Source: Maea johnstoni
Taxonomy: Eukaryota; Annelida; Polychaeta; Spionida; Magelonidae
Length of the DNA: 64,000 bases
Direction: 5' to 3'
Assembly (NCBI GenBank): GCA_963942565.1
Contig: OZ012687.1
Span: 12,523,078-12,587,077 of the forward strand
A program made the position numbers and the translations under genes. Below, in pieces: positions 37,690 through 49,060 of this stretch (positions are counted from its first letter, which is position 1; each line of letters begins with the position of its first letter). The notes under the pieces are model-generated. The model was not told the origin of the DNA, made no database searches, and worked only from the letters and a program-made list of their open reading frames with translations.

Positions 37690-38440
37690 AAATACAGAGA
37701 AAATGCAGACTAGTGCTACCATACCCAGTCCCTACCCATGTGTCTCTCACTGTCTCACATACACATTCTACAGGTATAAGGCTACATCGGTGACTTCTGT
37801 GGACAGAAGCCAACTAAACTCAACCAAATTACCCTCCCCCACACTACCAGTGGTCTCCCTAGCTGCTAAATCTACCTGCTTTCAAAGTGCCTTGGCCTTG
37901 GGACTGAAAACCGCATACCTCCAATGAAAATATTGACTTTGGTGACAGTTCCTGCCTTCTCTGCCACTGTATAACCGGAAGTATCACTCGCTGATTTCAG
38001 CACGATGAGCAAACTGATTGGCTGAGACACAGGCTTTTGCCAACGTTTAGAAGCCTGAAAACGCTCTGATCCAAGCTGATGAGTACTGGCGAAAGCCTGT
38101 GTCTCAGCCAATCAGTTTGCACATCATGCTGAAATCAACGAGTGATACTTCCGTTTATACTGTAGCAGAAACGACAGGATCTGTCTCCTAATTCAATATT
38201 TTCATTGGAGTTATGTGGTTTTCAGGCCTAAGGCCAAGGCACTTTGAAAGTAGGTAAGTGTAGCTGCTAGGGAGATCTCTGATAGTGTGGGGGAGGGTAA
38301 TTTGGTTGAGTTAGGTTGACTTCTGTCAACGTCAACAGAAGTCATAGATGTAGTCTTATACCTGTATAGATAGAATGTATATGAGAGAGACACAAGGGTA
38401 GGCCGTAGGGTACTTAAATCTAAGTTTTCTCTTTATTTTT
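37690..38440. repeat. Long inverted repeat, about 350-bp arms and 44-nt loop
   Basis: The left arm (about 37690-38042) and right arm (about 38087-38440) are reverse complements over their whole length. Pairs include GGTATAAGGCTACAT with ATGTAGTCTTATACC, CAACCAAATTACCCTCCCCC with GGGGGAGGGTAATTTGGTTG, TTCAAAGTGCCTTGGCC with GGCCAAGGCACTTTGAA, and CAATGAAAATATTGA with TCAATATTTTCATTG. The best part is next to the loop: AAACTGATTGGCTGAGACAC and GTGTCTCAGCCAATCAGTTT. The arms differ by scattered substitutions and small indels. No target duplication or mobile-element end was found, so it may be a foldback element or an inverted duplication. A related word, TGAGACACAGGCTTTTGC, also lies at 37537-37554. 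Confidence 0.92.
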
Positions 38441-38954
38441 CTGTTTTTCCATCCCAAGACCCAGGCAGGTGAAGAGGGAACTTTGAGTGACAGATTGGTT
38501 TCGATTTGTTACCAGAAATTCTCGAGCATTTACATGTATCTATGGTCAGACAGCCCTGATAATTTAGTCTAGATATGTAAACGAGCTGTAAAAGCAGCCA
38601 GCTTCTTACTGCCTGGCCAAATAAAGTAAAGTATACAAATTGAACAATTTACATTTTTTAGCTGTAAAGTCATAGCACTGCAGGATATGAGTATGATCTG
38701 TTCTAATATAATAACATTGTAGACAAGTGGCTATTTAGCATTCATTATGTATACTTGTGAAGCCCGACTGGACTATTCTGACTAGAATAGGGATACATTT
38801 TATAATCTATGGTAAAATCTAAGTATCTTTACTCTACTCTTACTAGCTGATAATTGCTGATGTGATCATTTTTTAGGGATTGTTTTGGATCCTAAACATG
38901 ACTATTCGTGACAAAATTTATAAGGTAATAATGCAATGTTCAAAGTACCATTAA
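38441..38954. other. No gene seen
   Basis: Between the inverted repeat and a MITE. AATAAAG occurs at 38620 (+), but no gene is assigned to it. Confidence 0.4.
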
Positions 38955-39160
38955 CCCTTATGCTGCTGGTGTCTAATTTGGCTAATAAGAACTGATGCAA
39001 AAGAACTGAAAAATGATTGAAAGTTGAAACTCTTGCAAATGGGTACTCGAAAGTACTCAGCAAGAGCTTTCCAATGAATACCAACACAACACAGATCACA
39101 TGGTTTTCAAAAATCTTTGCACCCATGTGTTTTAGCCAAATAGCCTCAGCATTGGAAGGG
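38955..39160 (-). mobile_element. CCCTT/TTAA MITE copy 8
   Basis: TTAA on both sides (38951-38954, 39161-39164). Starts CCCTTATGCTGCTGGTGTCT and ends CTCAGCATTGGAAGGG. Lies 385 bases beyond the 3' end of the zinc-finger exon. Confidence 0.92.
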
Positions 39161-39544
39161 TTAACAGTACTGATTAGGATAAAATACTGCACCATTTCAT
39201 TGGTACCGATACTGCACCGTAGGTACCGTTTCAATCTTATATGTATCCATCCCTACATGTAACCATGTAAAATAAAGACTGGTCAACATATATAAGGGTT
39301 CTGTTTCCTTTCATACCTGTTGGGAATTATCCCTAATCATAACATCCATAGGATCATATCTAGATCTACATACATCCTTTGTACTGTAGTTGCATGATAC
39401 TGTTCCTTTCTGTTTCATGCACAATCCGTTAAATGCTGCAACACAATATACACTAGATACTTTTTTCATTTTGAAAAAAGTTGCCAGGTTGGAATTAAGA
39501 CTACATAAAATCACTAGACAAGGAATAAGGAATGGCAGATGTCC

Positions 39545-40112
39545 TCAATTGTGCTCGACTGTGCTCATCGGGCACTTTTTTCGGTGAAAGCTAAGAGAAC
39601 TTCTCCAATGAAAAGTTTTTGAACAGCTTTCGCACCTGTAAACTTTCTTGTTGTGTTTACCATCAGTGTGCTCTTTCAACCTTTTTTTAGTATTGAAACT
39701 TGCTTCACATAAATTACACTTGAGTGTTAATGACTTATGAAATGATCTTTTATGCTCGTAAAGTGTTTTCCTCTCACTGAATTCTGCAGTACAACCAGCA
39801 ACATCACATTTCATTTTTATCTCAGCATGTTTGCTGTTCATATGATCTATAAGTTGATTTTTTTGGTACATCTCTTTGTTACAGATGGCACACTTGTACT
39901 TGTATTGTTTATCATGTACGACTGCCTGATGTTTCTTTAACCCGTTTTTACTTTTAAACTCTTTTGCACAGATATGGCATAGAGGAGGATTGAGGTGTGC
40001 CTCTTCTTTATGACGTTTTAAGTCAGCTTCTGTACAGAACTGAGCCTCACAAATGTCACACTTCAAAAAGTCTCTTGTGTGACATCTCATGTGGCGCTTG
40101 AAGTTGAACGAC
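39545..40112 (-). CDS. C2H2 zinc-finger protein, terminal exon
   Basis: On the minus strand a splice acceptor (CCAAACAAACAG, ending at 40113) opens an exon of 188 codons, stopping at TGA (39547-39545). The first residues SFNFKRHMRCH are the second half of a finger whose Cys pair lies in an upstream exon. Fingers follow in order: CDIC..H(3)H, CHIC..H, CAIC..H, CDVAGC..H (C-x4-C), CNLC..H and CESC..HRKKC (a C2HC variant). Linkers are not the TGEKP type, and spacing between fingers is uneven. That points to an individual C2H2 regulator and not to a KRAB/ZAD-like tandem-array gene. It probably binds DNA in the nucleus; the target is unknown. The ATG at 40090 lies inside a finger and is not the true start. 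Upstream exons would lie above 40113 and were not found. The gene converges with the YqaJ gene. Confidence 0.85.
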
Positions 40113-40177
40113 CTGTTTGTTTGGATAAGTTAACCCCTGGAAACTAAACTATTCTGTAGAAAAGCTTCATTGATGAC

Positions 40178-40312
40178 ATCAGGAGGTCAGCCAAGAGCCC
40201 TGTCAGCGCATGTTTACTAAGTAAAATTATTACCAACTTGAAACAAAGATTATCAAAGATTATCAATCTATCTATCTATCTAGCTATCTTTCTATCTATC
40301 TATCGCTATCTA
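40178..40312 (+). mobile_element. 5'-truncated SINE (type 2) with (TATC)n tail
   Basis: GGTCAGCCAAGAGCCCTGTC, AGTAAAATTATTACCAACTT and GAAACAAAGATTATC match the 3' part of the SINE at 40551-40775. A (TATC)n tract (40259-40312) follows. It lies just upstream (minus-strand sense) of the zinc-finger exon, presumably in its intron. Confidence 0.7.
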
Positions 40313-40550
40313 TGATACTTGAGAATTAACTCACAAAATATGAATGCAAGTTGATAGATCAGATTCTGCATGATGGTCATATCTAATTCTCTGAGTATTT
40401 TCGAAATATAAATGCCTTTATTTTTGAGGCACTACAGGCCTTAATGGGTAATCAGAAAGGATTGAGTCTTAAAGACAAAATTGTAGGTGACAACTGCTGC
40501 ATTTTATTTACCCCTTTAACATCTATATAGCATACATATTGCCCTAAAGA

Positions 40551-40775
40551 AGACGCAGTGGCCTAACTGGTAGCATGTTGGACTGGCGACCAAAGGGCCC
40601 CACGTTCGATCCCAGTCGCCGGCTACTACGGTCTGTCCTTAGGCAAGACAGTTTACTACTCGCCGCCCAGTGCTTCGGATGGCACTTAAAGCCATAGGTC
40701 CAGTCGGCCAAGAGCCCTGGCAGCTCGTGTTAAACTTATTAAAAAATTACCCACTTAAAATGAAGATAACTTAAC
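40551..40775 (+). mobile_element. tRNA-derived SINE (type 2), full-length
   Basis: A box GTGGCCTAACTGGTAGC and B box ACGTTCGATCCC sit in a tRNA-like head. Then CCTTAGGCAAGACAGTTTAC (shared with the type-3 SINEs at 20198 and 49930), AGTCGGCCAAGAGCCCTGGC and an AT-rich tail. The head is not a functional tRNA (no acceptor-stem pairing or anticodon arm could be assigned). Confidence 0.85.
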
Positions 40776-41499
40776 TTTACTTCTAAGAATGTCCCCAAAT
40801 GATTGAATATTAAAATAAATATTGTCAGTGAATTTTACGAAATGCTTTTTTCTTGTTATGTTGAAGAAAGATTTGTAGGACCAGTAAGTATTTTGCAGGA
40901 CCAGTAGATCCTAGATGTTTCTGGTCCTACAGGGCCAGTAGCATTTTGAGTTAGCGTTGACGCCTCAAATGGGTTATTCCAATTTTACTGACAACCATAT
41001 TCACACATTGCCTTCTTCCCACAGCTAAGAGCATGCCTGCCTGAAACAGATATACTATGACTCACACTCAGAATCTGAATACAATAGACCATTGTCAAAA
41101 AATCTGTACAAAGGGTGTTGTTCTATAACAACCTTGCTCAATATGAGAAAAAAATCTTAACCCAATTATACCATATAGTTGTGCAAAAGAAACTGCACTT
41201 AAAAAGAAGAGATTGCAAAACGTAATGTTCGAAAACAATGTTTCACCAAAAATTTATATGTGGCATTGTGAGTCGTGTAAACCTTCTTCAAAATAAACAG
41301 GAATAGTAGCACTTTTATTCATATTCTACCCTTGAAATATTCTCGCACTTCCAATAGATATGGAAATTGCTCCAATCCAATTTCTCAACTGCCAATCAAG
41401 AACTGCCCCTAGTGATTTTTCCCAAATATCAAAGGGAATGTAAGTGATTTATCTGCTGTGTTTTTGGAAGCTAATTTCATTATCAGCTAGCAGTAACAA
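40776..41499. other. No gene seen
   Basis: A short run CAGGACCAGTAG(A/C)..C is repeated at about 40880-40945 (three loose copies). Nothing else was identified. Confidence 0.4.
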
Positions 41500-41557
41500 G
41501 AGTGTGTGTGGAGGAGTGTGTGTGTGTGTGTGTGTGGTTTGGAGGGGGGGGGGGGGG
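41500..41557 (+). repeat. (GT)n followed by poly-G
   Basis: GTGTGTGTGGAGGA, then (GT)n, GTTTGGA and about 14 consecutive G. Confidence 0.9.
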
Positions 41558-41712
41558 TAAGGTGCCATGCGTCATAAACCTGACCTCCCTCTCTCCTCAA
41601 CAGTTGTTCTTGTCACGTCAAACCAAAGAGACCCCAAAAAAACTGTTAGTCCTGATCTTCCCATCTCATTCCACTTCCTCTCTACACATGCCAGGCCCGG
41701 ATTCCGCTTTAA

Positions 41713-41918
41713 CCCTTCTAATGCTGAGGCTACTTTCATCAAAAGCACATGACGAAAAAGATTTTTGAAAACCATTTAAACCCTGCCATGTTGGTGTTCA
41801 TAGGATAGCTCTCACTGAGTTCTCTCAGATCAGTACCCATTTGCCAGGGTTTCTGTCATTATTTAAGGTTTTTTGCATCATATTGTTTTAGCCAAATTAG
41901 CCACCAGCCGCATAAGGG
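41713..41918 (+). mobile_element. CCCTT/TTAA MITE copy 9
   Basis: TTAA left (41709-41712); right flank TTAG. Starts CCCTTCTAATGCTGAGGCTA and ends GCCACCAGCCGCATAAGGG. Confidence 0.9.
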
Positions 41919-41920
41919 TT

Positions 41921-42142
41921 AGCCATTTCATGCTTAGGAGTTCTAGAAATCATTGTCTGCTTCTACAATGTTTATGCCAATAACTTGGGAATTAAGAATG
42001 ATTTTACAAAATATTTGAACGAGAGTTAACACTAGTGTTCTGGTTCACATTTCTGCTTCAATTCTTATCCAAAATATGCTTGTGCTGGGAAGACTTCATG
42101 CAAATTATGAAGTTGGTTTTGGCGGCTGGGAACATTAATTGG
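41921..42142 (+). mobile_element. TTAA family 2, copy b, directly abutting copy 9
   Basis: Begins at the junction GGGTTAGCCATTTCATGCTT, 2-3 bases after the preceding MITE, and ends AACATTAATTGG|TTAA. The interior has TTTACAAAATATTTGAACGA. It shares its right TTAA (42143-42146) with the next element. Confidence 0.75.
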
Positions 42143-42146
42143 TTAA

Positions 42147-42287
42147 CCCTTTCATGCCTTTGAAATGTGTTGTCTTTCGGAACCAATTATTCATGACTTT
42201 TTGGAAAATAACTGAGGAACTAAACAGTGTTTTACAAAATATCCCAAGGAATTTTTTTCCTAAGGCTCTGATCAGCATTTCTCCTTA
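42147..42287 (+). mobile_element. TTAA family 2, copy c (incomplete)
   Basis: Starts CCCTTTCATGCCTTTGAAAT after the shared TTAA and has GTGTTTTACAAAATATCCCA inside. It is cut short where a CCCTT-type MITE (42288-42494) begins. Confidence 0.65.
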
Positions 42288-42494
42288 CCTTCTCCAATGC
42301 TAAGACTACTTTCGTCCAAAGCACAAGGATGCCCATATTTTTGATAACTATCTACACCCTGTCATGTTGGTATTCATTAGACAGCTCTCACGGAGTACTC
42401 TCTGATGAGTACCCATTTACCATGGGTTCAGTCATTTTTCAGCTTTTTTGTATCATTTTGTATTGATAAGATTAGCCACGACCAGCACAAAGGG
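42288..42494 (+). mobile_element. CCCTT/TTAA MITE copy 10
   Basis: Left end CCTTCTCCAATGCTAAGACT (flank TTA), right end GCACAAAGGG|TTAA. Fourth element of a back-to-back cluster at 41.7-42.5 kb. Confidence 0.88.
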
Positions 42495-43965
42495 TTAAAA
42501 TACATTCTGAAAACGTTAACATCTCTGATCATAAAGGAATTATCACCAAAATAATGAATGCCTATTTGAATGCTACCAACAAGAGGGGGTTTACCTACTT
42601 ACATCTTGAGACTGCAAACACGGAAAACCTTGAATATAACTCATCAAATAAAGATAATATTTGAAAAGTAGTAGTAAAAGGATTTGTTCAACTCAACTAG
42701 AACAATAGTTTCTAGTCTTCAAAATGTTCCTCAATGTGAATTAACATGCATGTGTTAGCAGGTGAGTACGCTGCAAATGAGCTCTGTTCAACAGAGTGCT
42801 CTGTTGAAAGGTTTGTCTGGATTAGGAATTGGCACCTTTGAAATTTTCGTGATATGATACAATATAGATATTTCCTTAACAATACAATAATTAACAATAT
42901 TTTCAACGATACTGCCTGCCTCCCAGAGACCTAATTTTGTAAATTCTAGTAGTTAACATCAGATATTGCTCTAATATATAGTGACCTTCCTTAGCACAGA
43001 AATGTCCAGGCAGCGATTAAGTCGATTTTATATGTACTCTTTATCTTAAATGATATGTTACAATAATGAACTGTAAACGATACAATAATTTTCCTCATTC
43101 GCTACCAGTATTTGGTATTGTATCGAGTATCTGTACCCATCCCTAGTCTAGAAAGATTTGTATCAGTTAATTATGCACACATTATTTTAAGGAGAGGCTT
43201 TAGTTAGATTCTGGGACCGGCATAAGAGTGAGGCTTTTGTATCAGGCTATAAAGATGCATCATTTGGTAATAAAAGGGTTAACATCCAAAACTTTATCAG
43301 CCTTGATTCACCATGCATGACTTTAAAGAGGAAATATGGCTGAAAAACTAAAGGAAGTGAATTGTTTCATGTTAATGTCTTTTTGTGATTTACATATCAC
43401 TTACAATGTCAACATTCTCATTAAAAATAATCAGTTAAGTAAATGAGTATAAAAATAACAATTTGAAAAAAAAATGAATATCATTAAAATTGCATACCAT
43501 AAGTTCTAGGTGGTATTTGTTGCTTAGATTTATTGCTATGCAACTTTCGCCAAGGTAATTAAATGCTGTTTCAAGTGTGACAATGCTTTTAGGCTTGGAG
43601 AAAAAAACAACGATTGTCACACTGAAAGAAATATCACAACTTATCGTCCACTTATAGTTCTAATATTCATTCCTAATTATCTTTATGAAAGAACCTCTTT
43701 CAATCATTTATGAAAATGAGAAAAGCATGCTTTATTGTTTTTGTTTTTGCTTTTGTTGTTATTGCTTTTGTTGTTGATTGGCCACCATGGTTGAAGGTAA
43801 CAACTAGAACTAGATGTGAAAATGGTCTTGCACTACAGGACATGTATGTTAGCTAGGACTGAGGCTCGGGCATTTAGTGTTGGTCCCTGGTACTAGCCGT
43901 GGTTTATTAATATCTGATGTACACCAATCAGTGACATCAAACAGGAGAAGAGTCAAGATATTCCC
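42495..43965. other. No gene seen
   Basis: No domain-bearing frame. One loose AAAGGGTTAAC at about 43276 could be a single MITE end. Confidence 0.4.
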
Positions 43966-44708
<743 letters not shown>

Positions 44709-44769
<61 letters not shown>

Positions 44770-44825
44770 ATGTGCGTCTTAATATGTCTGTGTGCATGTT
44801 TGTGTCTGTCTGTGTCTTCTCTGGT
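44709..44825 (+). repeat. (GT)n microsatellite with degenerate tail
   Basis: About 60 bases of pure (GT)n, then GT-rich sequence with A and C substitutions to about 44830. Confidence 0.96.
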
Positions 44826-45309
44826 GTGTGTTTAAAGGATGTGGGAATCCAGACTCACCCGGTAATTCCATTGCGGTTTCATGGATTTCACTAATGCTTC
44901 TATGCAGGCATTTCGATGTGATGGTAAATTGCATAATGAGCCCGATCATGCAACCCTGCTTGTCCAATGTTACCCAACCCAATTCACTATTAATGGTCAA
45001 ACATCAGCCCTAATGTTTCAGTGAACCATGATATAAACTAGCAGTGAGCAGGATCTTAGCCAGGATTTTAAAATGCCTGTCTGGAATGTCAATCACAATG
45101 TTTCTTGCCTGTCTGTAGACAAAATTTTCAGGAAACTGCTTGTAAATTTGTAAAATAACATTTTATCACACTATTAAAATCTGAATGATTTCTTCAAAAC
45201 TATCAAAACTATTAAGACTATTAAAACCTGAATGATTTCTTTAAAAATAACTATCAAAATCTGAATGATTTCCTCAAAAATCACTTGAAAATGAAGCATA
45301 AATCAATGA

Positions 45310-45580
45310 GATATTAAAAGTAGAGTGGTTGGTTTTCATATATTTGTAAAATAGGAATGTCTTCGGTCCATAATTGTGGGTATAGGAGCCAGTTTGAAAA
45401 CACTACATGTTTTTTCGTTTTTTTTATCGCCACAATATTACACCCTGCTGGGAAGGTACTTTTAAAATGCTTAACATATTCCTCATAAGAATACCTCTCA
45501 GGCAATATATACTTTGAATAGGCTAAATAGTCAAATAAAAGCAGGGTAGAGGAAAAAACAAGTTAAATGTATTACCCCTG
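45310..45580 (-). pseudogene. Open frame of protein-like composition, origin unknown
   Basis: On the minus strand about 85 codons are open, containing DYLAYSKYILPERYSYEEY and KHFKSTFPAGCNIV, then FSNWLLYPQLWTEDIPIL. There is no ATG near the 5' side. Charged and aromatic residues are mixed as in a folded protein, unlike the neighbouring frames. I do not recognise a family. It may be a fragment of a transposable-element protein or a broken exon; a CCCTT MITE lies just beyond its 5' side (45594). It stops at a TAA about 45313. Confidence 0.2.
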
Positions 45581-45593
45581 TATGCTACCTTAA

Positions 45594-45801
45594 CCCTTCC
45601 AATGCTGAGGCTACTTTCGTCCAAAGCACAAGGGCGACAAGATTTTTGAAAACCATCCAAACCCTGTCATGTTGGTATTCATTGGATAGCTCCCGTTGAG
45701 CACTCTCAGATGAGTACCATGTGCCAGGGTTTCAGTCATTTGTCAGTTTTTTTTGCATCATTTAGCAATGGCCAAATCAGCCACCAGCAGTAGCATAAGG
45801 G
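45594..45801 (+). mobile_element. CCCTT/TTAA MITE copy 11
   Basis: TTAA on both sides (45590-45593, 45802-45805). Starts CCCTTCCAATGCTGAGGCTA and ends CAGTAGCATAAGGG. One of the cleanest copies. Confidence 0.93.
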
Positions 45802-46069
45802 TTAAACTATTTCAATCTTGGTATAGGATGCATTTAGCGTAATGTCTAAACAGTTGCATTCAAGATGACTTAATTCATCAAAAAGATCATTTCAATCTCA
45901 GACTATAAATTGGGTCAAGAAAACCAGCAGAGATGGTGCCTGTGAGGAGGGCCCGACTGGCGCGGTTCTTCAAACTCAACTCTGAAACCTGACAGGCCTT
46001 TTCTACATGTGCTCCACATAAACAACAGGAGTTGGTAATTAGTGGCTGCCCTCTGACCGCGGTAAGAGA

Positions 46070-46620
46070 CGAAACCCGCTTCCTCTCAATACTCAGTTAC
46101 TAAAGATACTATAATACACTGAGAAAAAGAATCATCAAAGTGTCAAGGCTCTTCCATATCCTAGACGAAACCAGCTTCCTCTCAATACTCAGTTACAAAA
46201 GACACTATAATACAACACTGAGAAAAAGAATGATCGAAGTGTCGAGATTCTTCCCTATCCTAGACAAAACCAGCTTCCTCTCAATACTCAGTTACAAAAG
46301 ACACTATAATACACTGAGAAAAAGAATCATCAAACCATCAAGGTTCTTCCCTATCCTAAAGAAACCCTGGCTTCTTCTCAAAACTCAGCTACAAAAGAGA
46401 CTATAATACACTGAGAAAAGGATTTGTCAAAGAATCAAGGCTCCATATCCTAAAGGAAACCAGCTTCCTCTTAATACTCAGTTACATAAGACAATATATA
46501 CACTGAGAAAAAGATTCAAAGGAATCATCAGTGTCAAGATTCTTCCCTGTTTAAGGGGAAACCCAGCTTCATCTTAAAATTCTGCTACAAAAGACACTTT
46601 ACAATGAGAAAATGATCATC
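46070..46620. repeat. Tandem repeat, period about 90-100 bp, about 6 units
   Basis: Units carry GAAACC(A/C)GCTTCCTCTCAAT, ACTCAGTTAC(A/T)AAAGA, CTATAATACACTGAGAAAAA and a TCAAGG(C/T)TCTTCC end. The last two units are degenerate. The plus-strand frame across 46140-46406 is a repeat artefact. Confidence 0.88.
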
Positions 46621-46928
46621 AAATAATTTTTTTTTCAAATTTTGAAAAAAAGAATTCATTGCTTTGTGACAAGAAAACTGGTAAATTAAGAAATAAGTAT
46701 TGGATAAGATAATAGGTTCAGGCCTCATGATATTGATATTAGGTTATTAAAATGTTCACCCATTCATCATCAGACCTGCCAGGTAGTCTGATTATACACA
46801 TCCACTCATTCATCATCCTAGCCATGCTAATACGCCCCATACATGAAATCCCTGTTATAATTACACATAGAATACTGTCTGGGTCTGGGTACTATGACAA
46901 TATGTCAATATTAAAGGCATTATTTTAA
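46621..46928. other. No gene seen
   Basis: Short spacer with a doubled CCATTCATCAT/CATTCATCAT word near 46757 and 46804. Confidence 0.4.
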
Positions 46929-47138
46929 CCCTTATGCTGCTGGTGCTTAGTTTGGCCAATACAAAATGATGCAAAAAGCCTGAAAAATGACTGAAACCCT
47001 GGAACATGGGTACTCATCTGATAGTACTCAGTGAGAGCTATCCAATGCATACCAACATGACATGGTTTAGTTGATTTTCAAAAATCTTTCACATCCTAAT
47101 ATAATCTTTGGACTAAAGTAGCCTCAGTATTGGAAGGG
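46929..47138 (-). mobile_element. CCCTT/TTAA MITE copy 12
   Basis: TTAA on both sides (46925-46928, 47139-47142). Starts CCCTTATGCTGCTGGTGCTT and ends CTCAGTATTGGAAGGG. Confidence 0.93.
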
Positions 47139-47398
47139 TTAAAAGAAGTGCAGAGAGAACATGTTGGATGTTTTGTTATAAACATTTTTCCTCTAAGATA
47201 TTTTTCAAATGATGCTTAATTACATCATTGAATTATCCTCAAGAATAGGTTTACAGCCACAATGGCTTTGAATAGGAAAGTATACCTCTTACCAAATGTG
47301 GTTTGGAATACTAAGGATTTCTTAGAATAATATGTGAGAAAAGAGTGAGATCTTCAATCTTTCCGGGCAAAAACAACAACATTTGGTAAGGTGCTTAA

Positions 47399-47620
47399 TG
47401 GCTCGACATATGCATGTAATAGTTCTATCTAAAAAGTGTGAATTCATAACCATGATACTTATGCTAATAATCTGTCAACAAAGCATAAATTCAAAAAAAT
47501 ATAAGAAGGAAAATTGTTGTTGGGGTTCTGATAAACATTATTCCTACTAATATTTTCCTGAAACATGGTCTGGTCACAAGTAGAATCAAAAAAGTTTCGG
47601 CTGCAAGAGGCATGAATGGG
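47399..47620 (-). mobile_element. TTAA family 2, copy d
   Basis: The right end GAGGCATGAATGGG joins TTAA (47621-47624). The left boundary is near a TTAA at 47395 but has lost the CCC. Interior words are related to other members. Confidence 0.6.
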
Positions 47621-47624
47621 TTAA

Positions 47625-47859
47625 CCCATTCAGGACCAGTTAATCACCACCAAGAGTGTTGGCTGAGAGCTATGATAATGTAAATAACTTGTCCATATAT
47701 TGTGTAAATTCAAAAGAATATCATAGAAAGTGGCTAGTTGGGTTCTTATCAACATTCTTTATTAAATACTTTTGTAAGTCAAGATGCTTATGTCAGAAAG
47801 ATATCATGAAACAATATCAGGCCTATTTAGGTCCTTTCAGGTATAGACATGTTAACTGG
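47625..47859 (+). mobile_element. TTAA family 2, copy e, sharing TTAA with copy d
   Basis: Starts CCCATTCAGGACCAGTTAAT directly after the TTAA that ends copy d, so the junction reads AATGGGTTAACCCATT. The right end AACTGG is followed by TTAA at about 47860. Confidence 0.65.
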
Positions 47860-48397
47860 TTAACACAACCATGCCATGAGTTCCCTTCGATCAGTACTAT
47901 CTGTTCGATAACGAATTAAAGAAATTTGTTAATTTAATATATAAATGTAGTTGTACTTTCACCAAAAGATACCCTTTTTATCTTTTGAAGTGATTTTTTT
48001 ATTACCTTTTTGATAAATTCCTTTGTAGTTTTGTTCTACATCCTTTTGTTATCACCTCCTGTTATGAATCCTCATCACATACCACCAAACACATCCAATA
48101 TCCTAATAGAAACACGTACACAGATTTCTCCTCCAGATCCTCAGAATCCTCAGAAGTAGCTACGAAAAGTTGTCCTTTTTATCTGGAGTTATTTTCTGAA
48201 TCCACAGAGTAGGAGGAAGCGGAGTAGGAGTCGTAGTGCTCTAGGCTGACCTTCTGGCTGTCAAAGAGAGTGCCGACATCAACAAGTTTTCTCGGAGCCC
48301 TGCATTATCGCGGAAATTATCCCAACATGAGCAACTAGGCGGAGAGGCAGTCAGAGCGGCAGGCTGAGTGTGTCCACGATAACACGCTGTGTCGGGC
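47860..48397. other. No gene seen
   Basis: No bounded repeat; no recognisable protein. Confidence 0.4.
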
Positions 48398-49060
48398 CGT
48401 CTCTCAAACTCATCAGTCTATCACAATCTTCACTTGTAAGCGGCAAGCTACTGTGCAATAGATAGGAGACCCATATAGTAGCTAGGTGTGCATCCCTGGC
48501 TGCCTGATCTCTCAAACTCATCAGTCTATCACAATCTTCACTTGTAAGCGGCAAGCTACTGTGCCATAAATAGAGGGTCCATATAGTAGCTAGGTGTGTA
48601 TCTCAGGCTGCCTGATCTCTCAAACTCATCGGTCTATCACTTGTAAGCGGCAAGCTACTGTGCCATAGATAGGAGACCCATAGAGTAGCTAGGTATGAAT
48701 CCCTGGCTGCCTGATTAATCAAACTGTTGCATTGTGCTACATAGGGTTTAGTATGTACAACTGTGCTCCAGGAAATAAAGCAAATATCTGGACACCCCTG
48801 TCAAACTCCTCCGTCAATCCAGAGAAATACATAACCTACTATGTTACGCTAATCTCTGGTCTAACACAATCTTCACTTGCAAGCAGCATGGTAATATGCC
48901 ATATTAGGGAGGGTTCTGGATTAACTAGCTACTATACCATAGACAGAGGGTCCATGCATTCACTATATATGAATCCTAGGCTGCCTCATCTCTCTAACTC
49001 ATCAGTTTATCCTATACAGTAATAAGTATAAAATCCAGGCTGCCTGATCACTCAGACTCA
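48398..49060. repeat. Tandem repeat, period about 108 bp, 3 good and 3 poor units
   Basis: Units begin TCTCTCAAACTCATC(A/G)GTCTATC at 48401, 48509 and 48616. They continue with TTCACTTGTAAGCGGCAAGC, AGTAGCTAGGT(G/A)TG and GGCTGCCTGATC. Degenerate units follow to about 49060. The minus-strand frame there reads a repeated peptide (MPLTSEDCDRLMSLRD twice) because the period is a multiple of three. Confidence 0.9.

Noticed and set aside
48351-48554. Repeated-peptide frame on the minus strand (PLTSEDCDRLMSLRD twice)
   Set aside because: The 108-bp tandem repeat is a multiple of three, so its frame repeats. No start context or domain.
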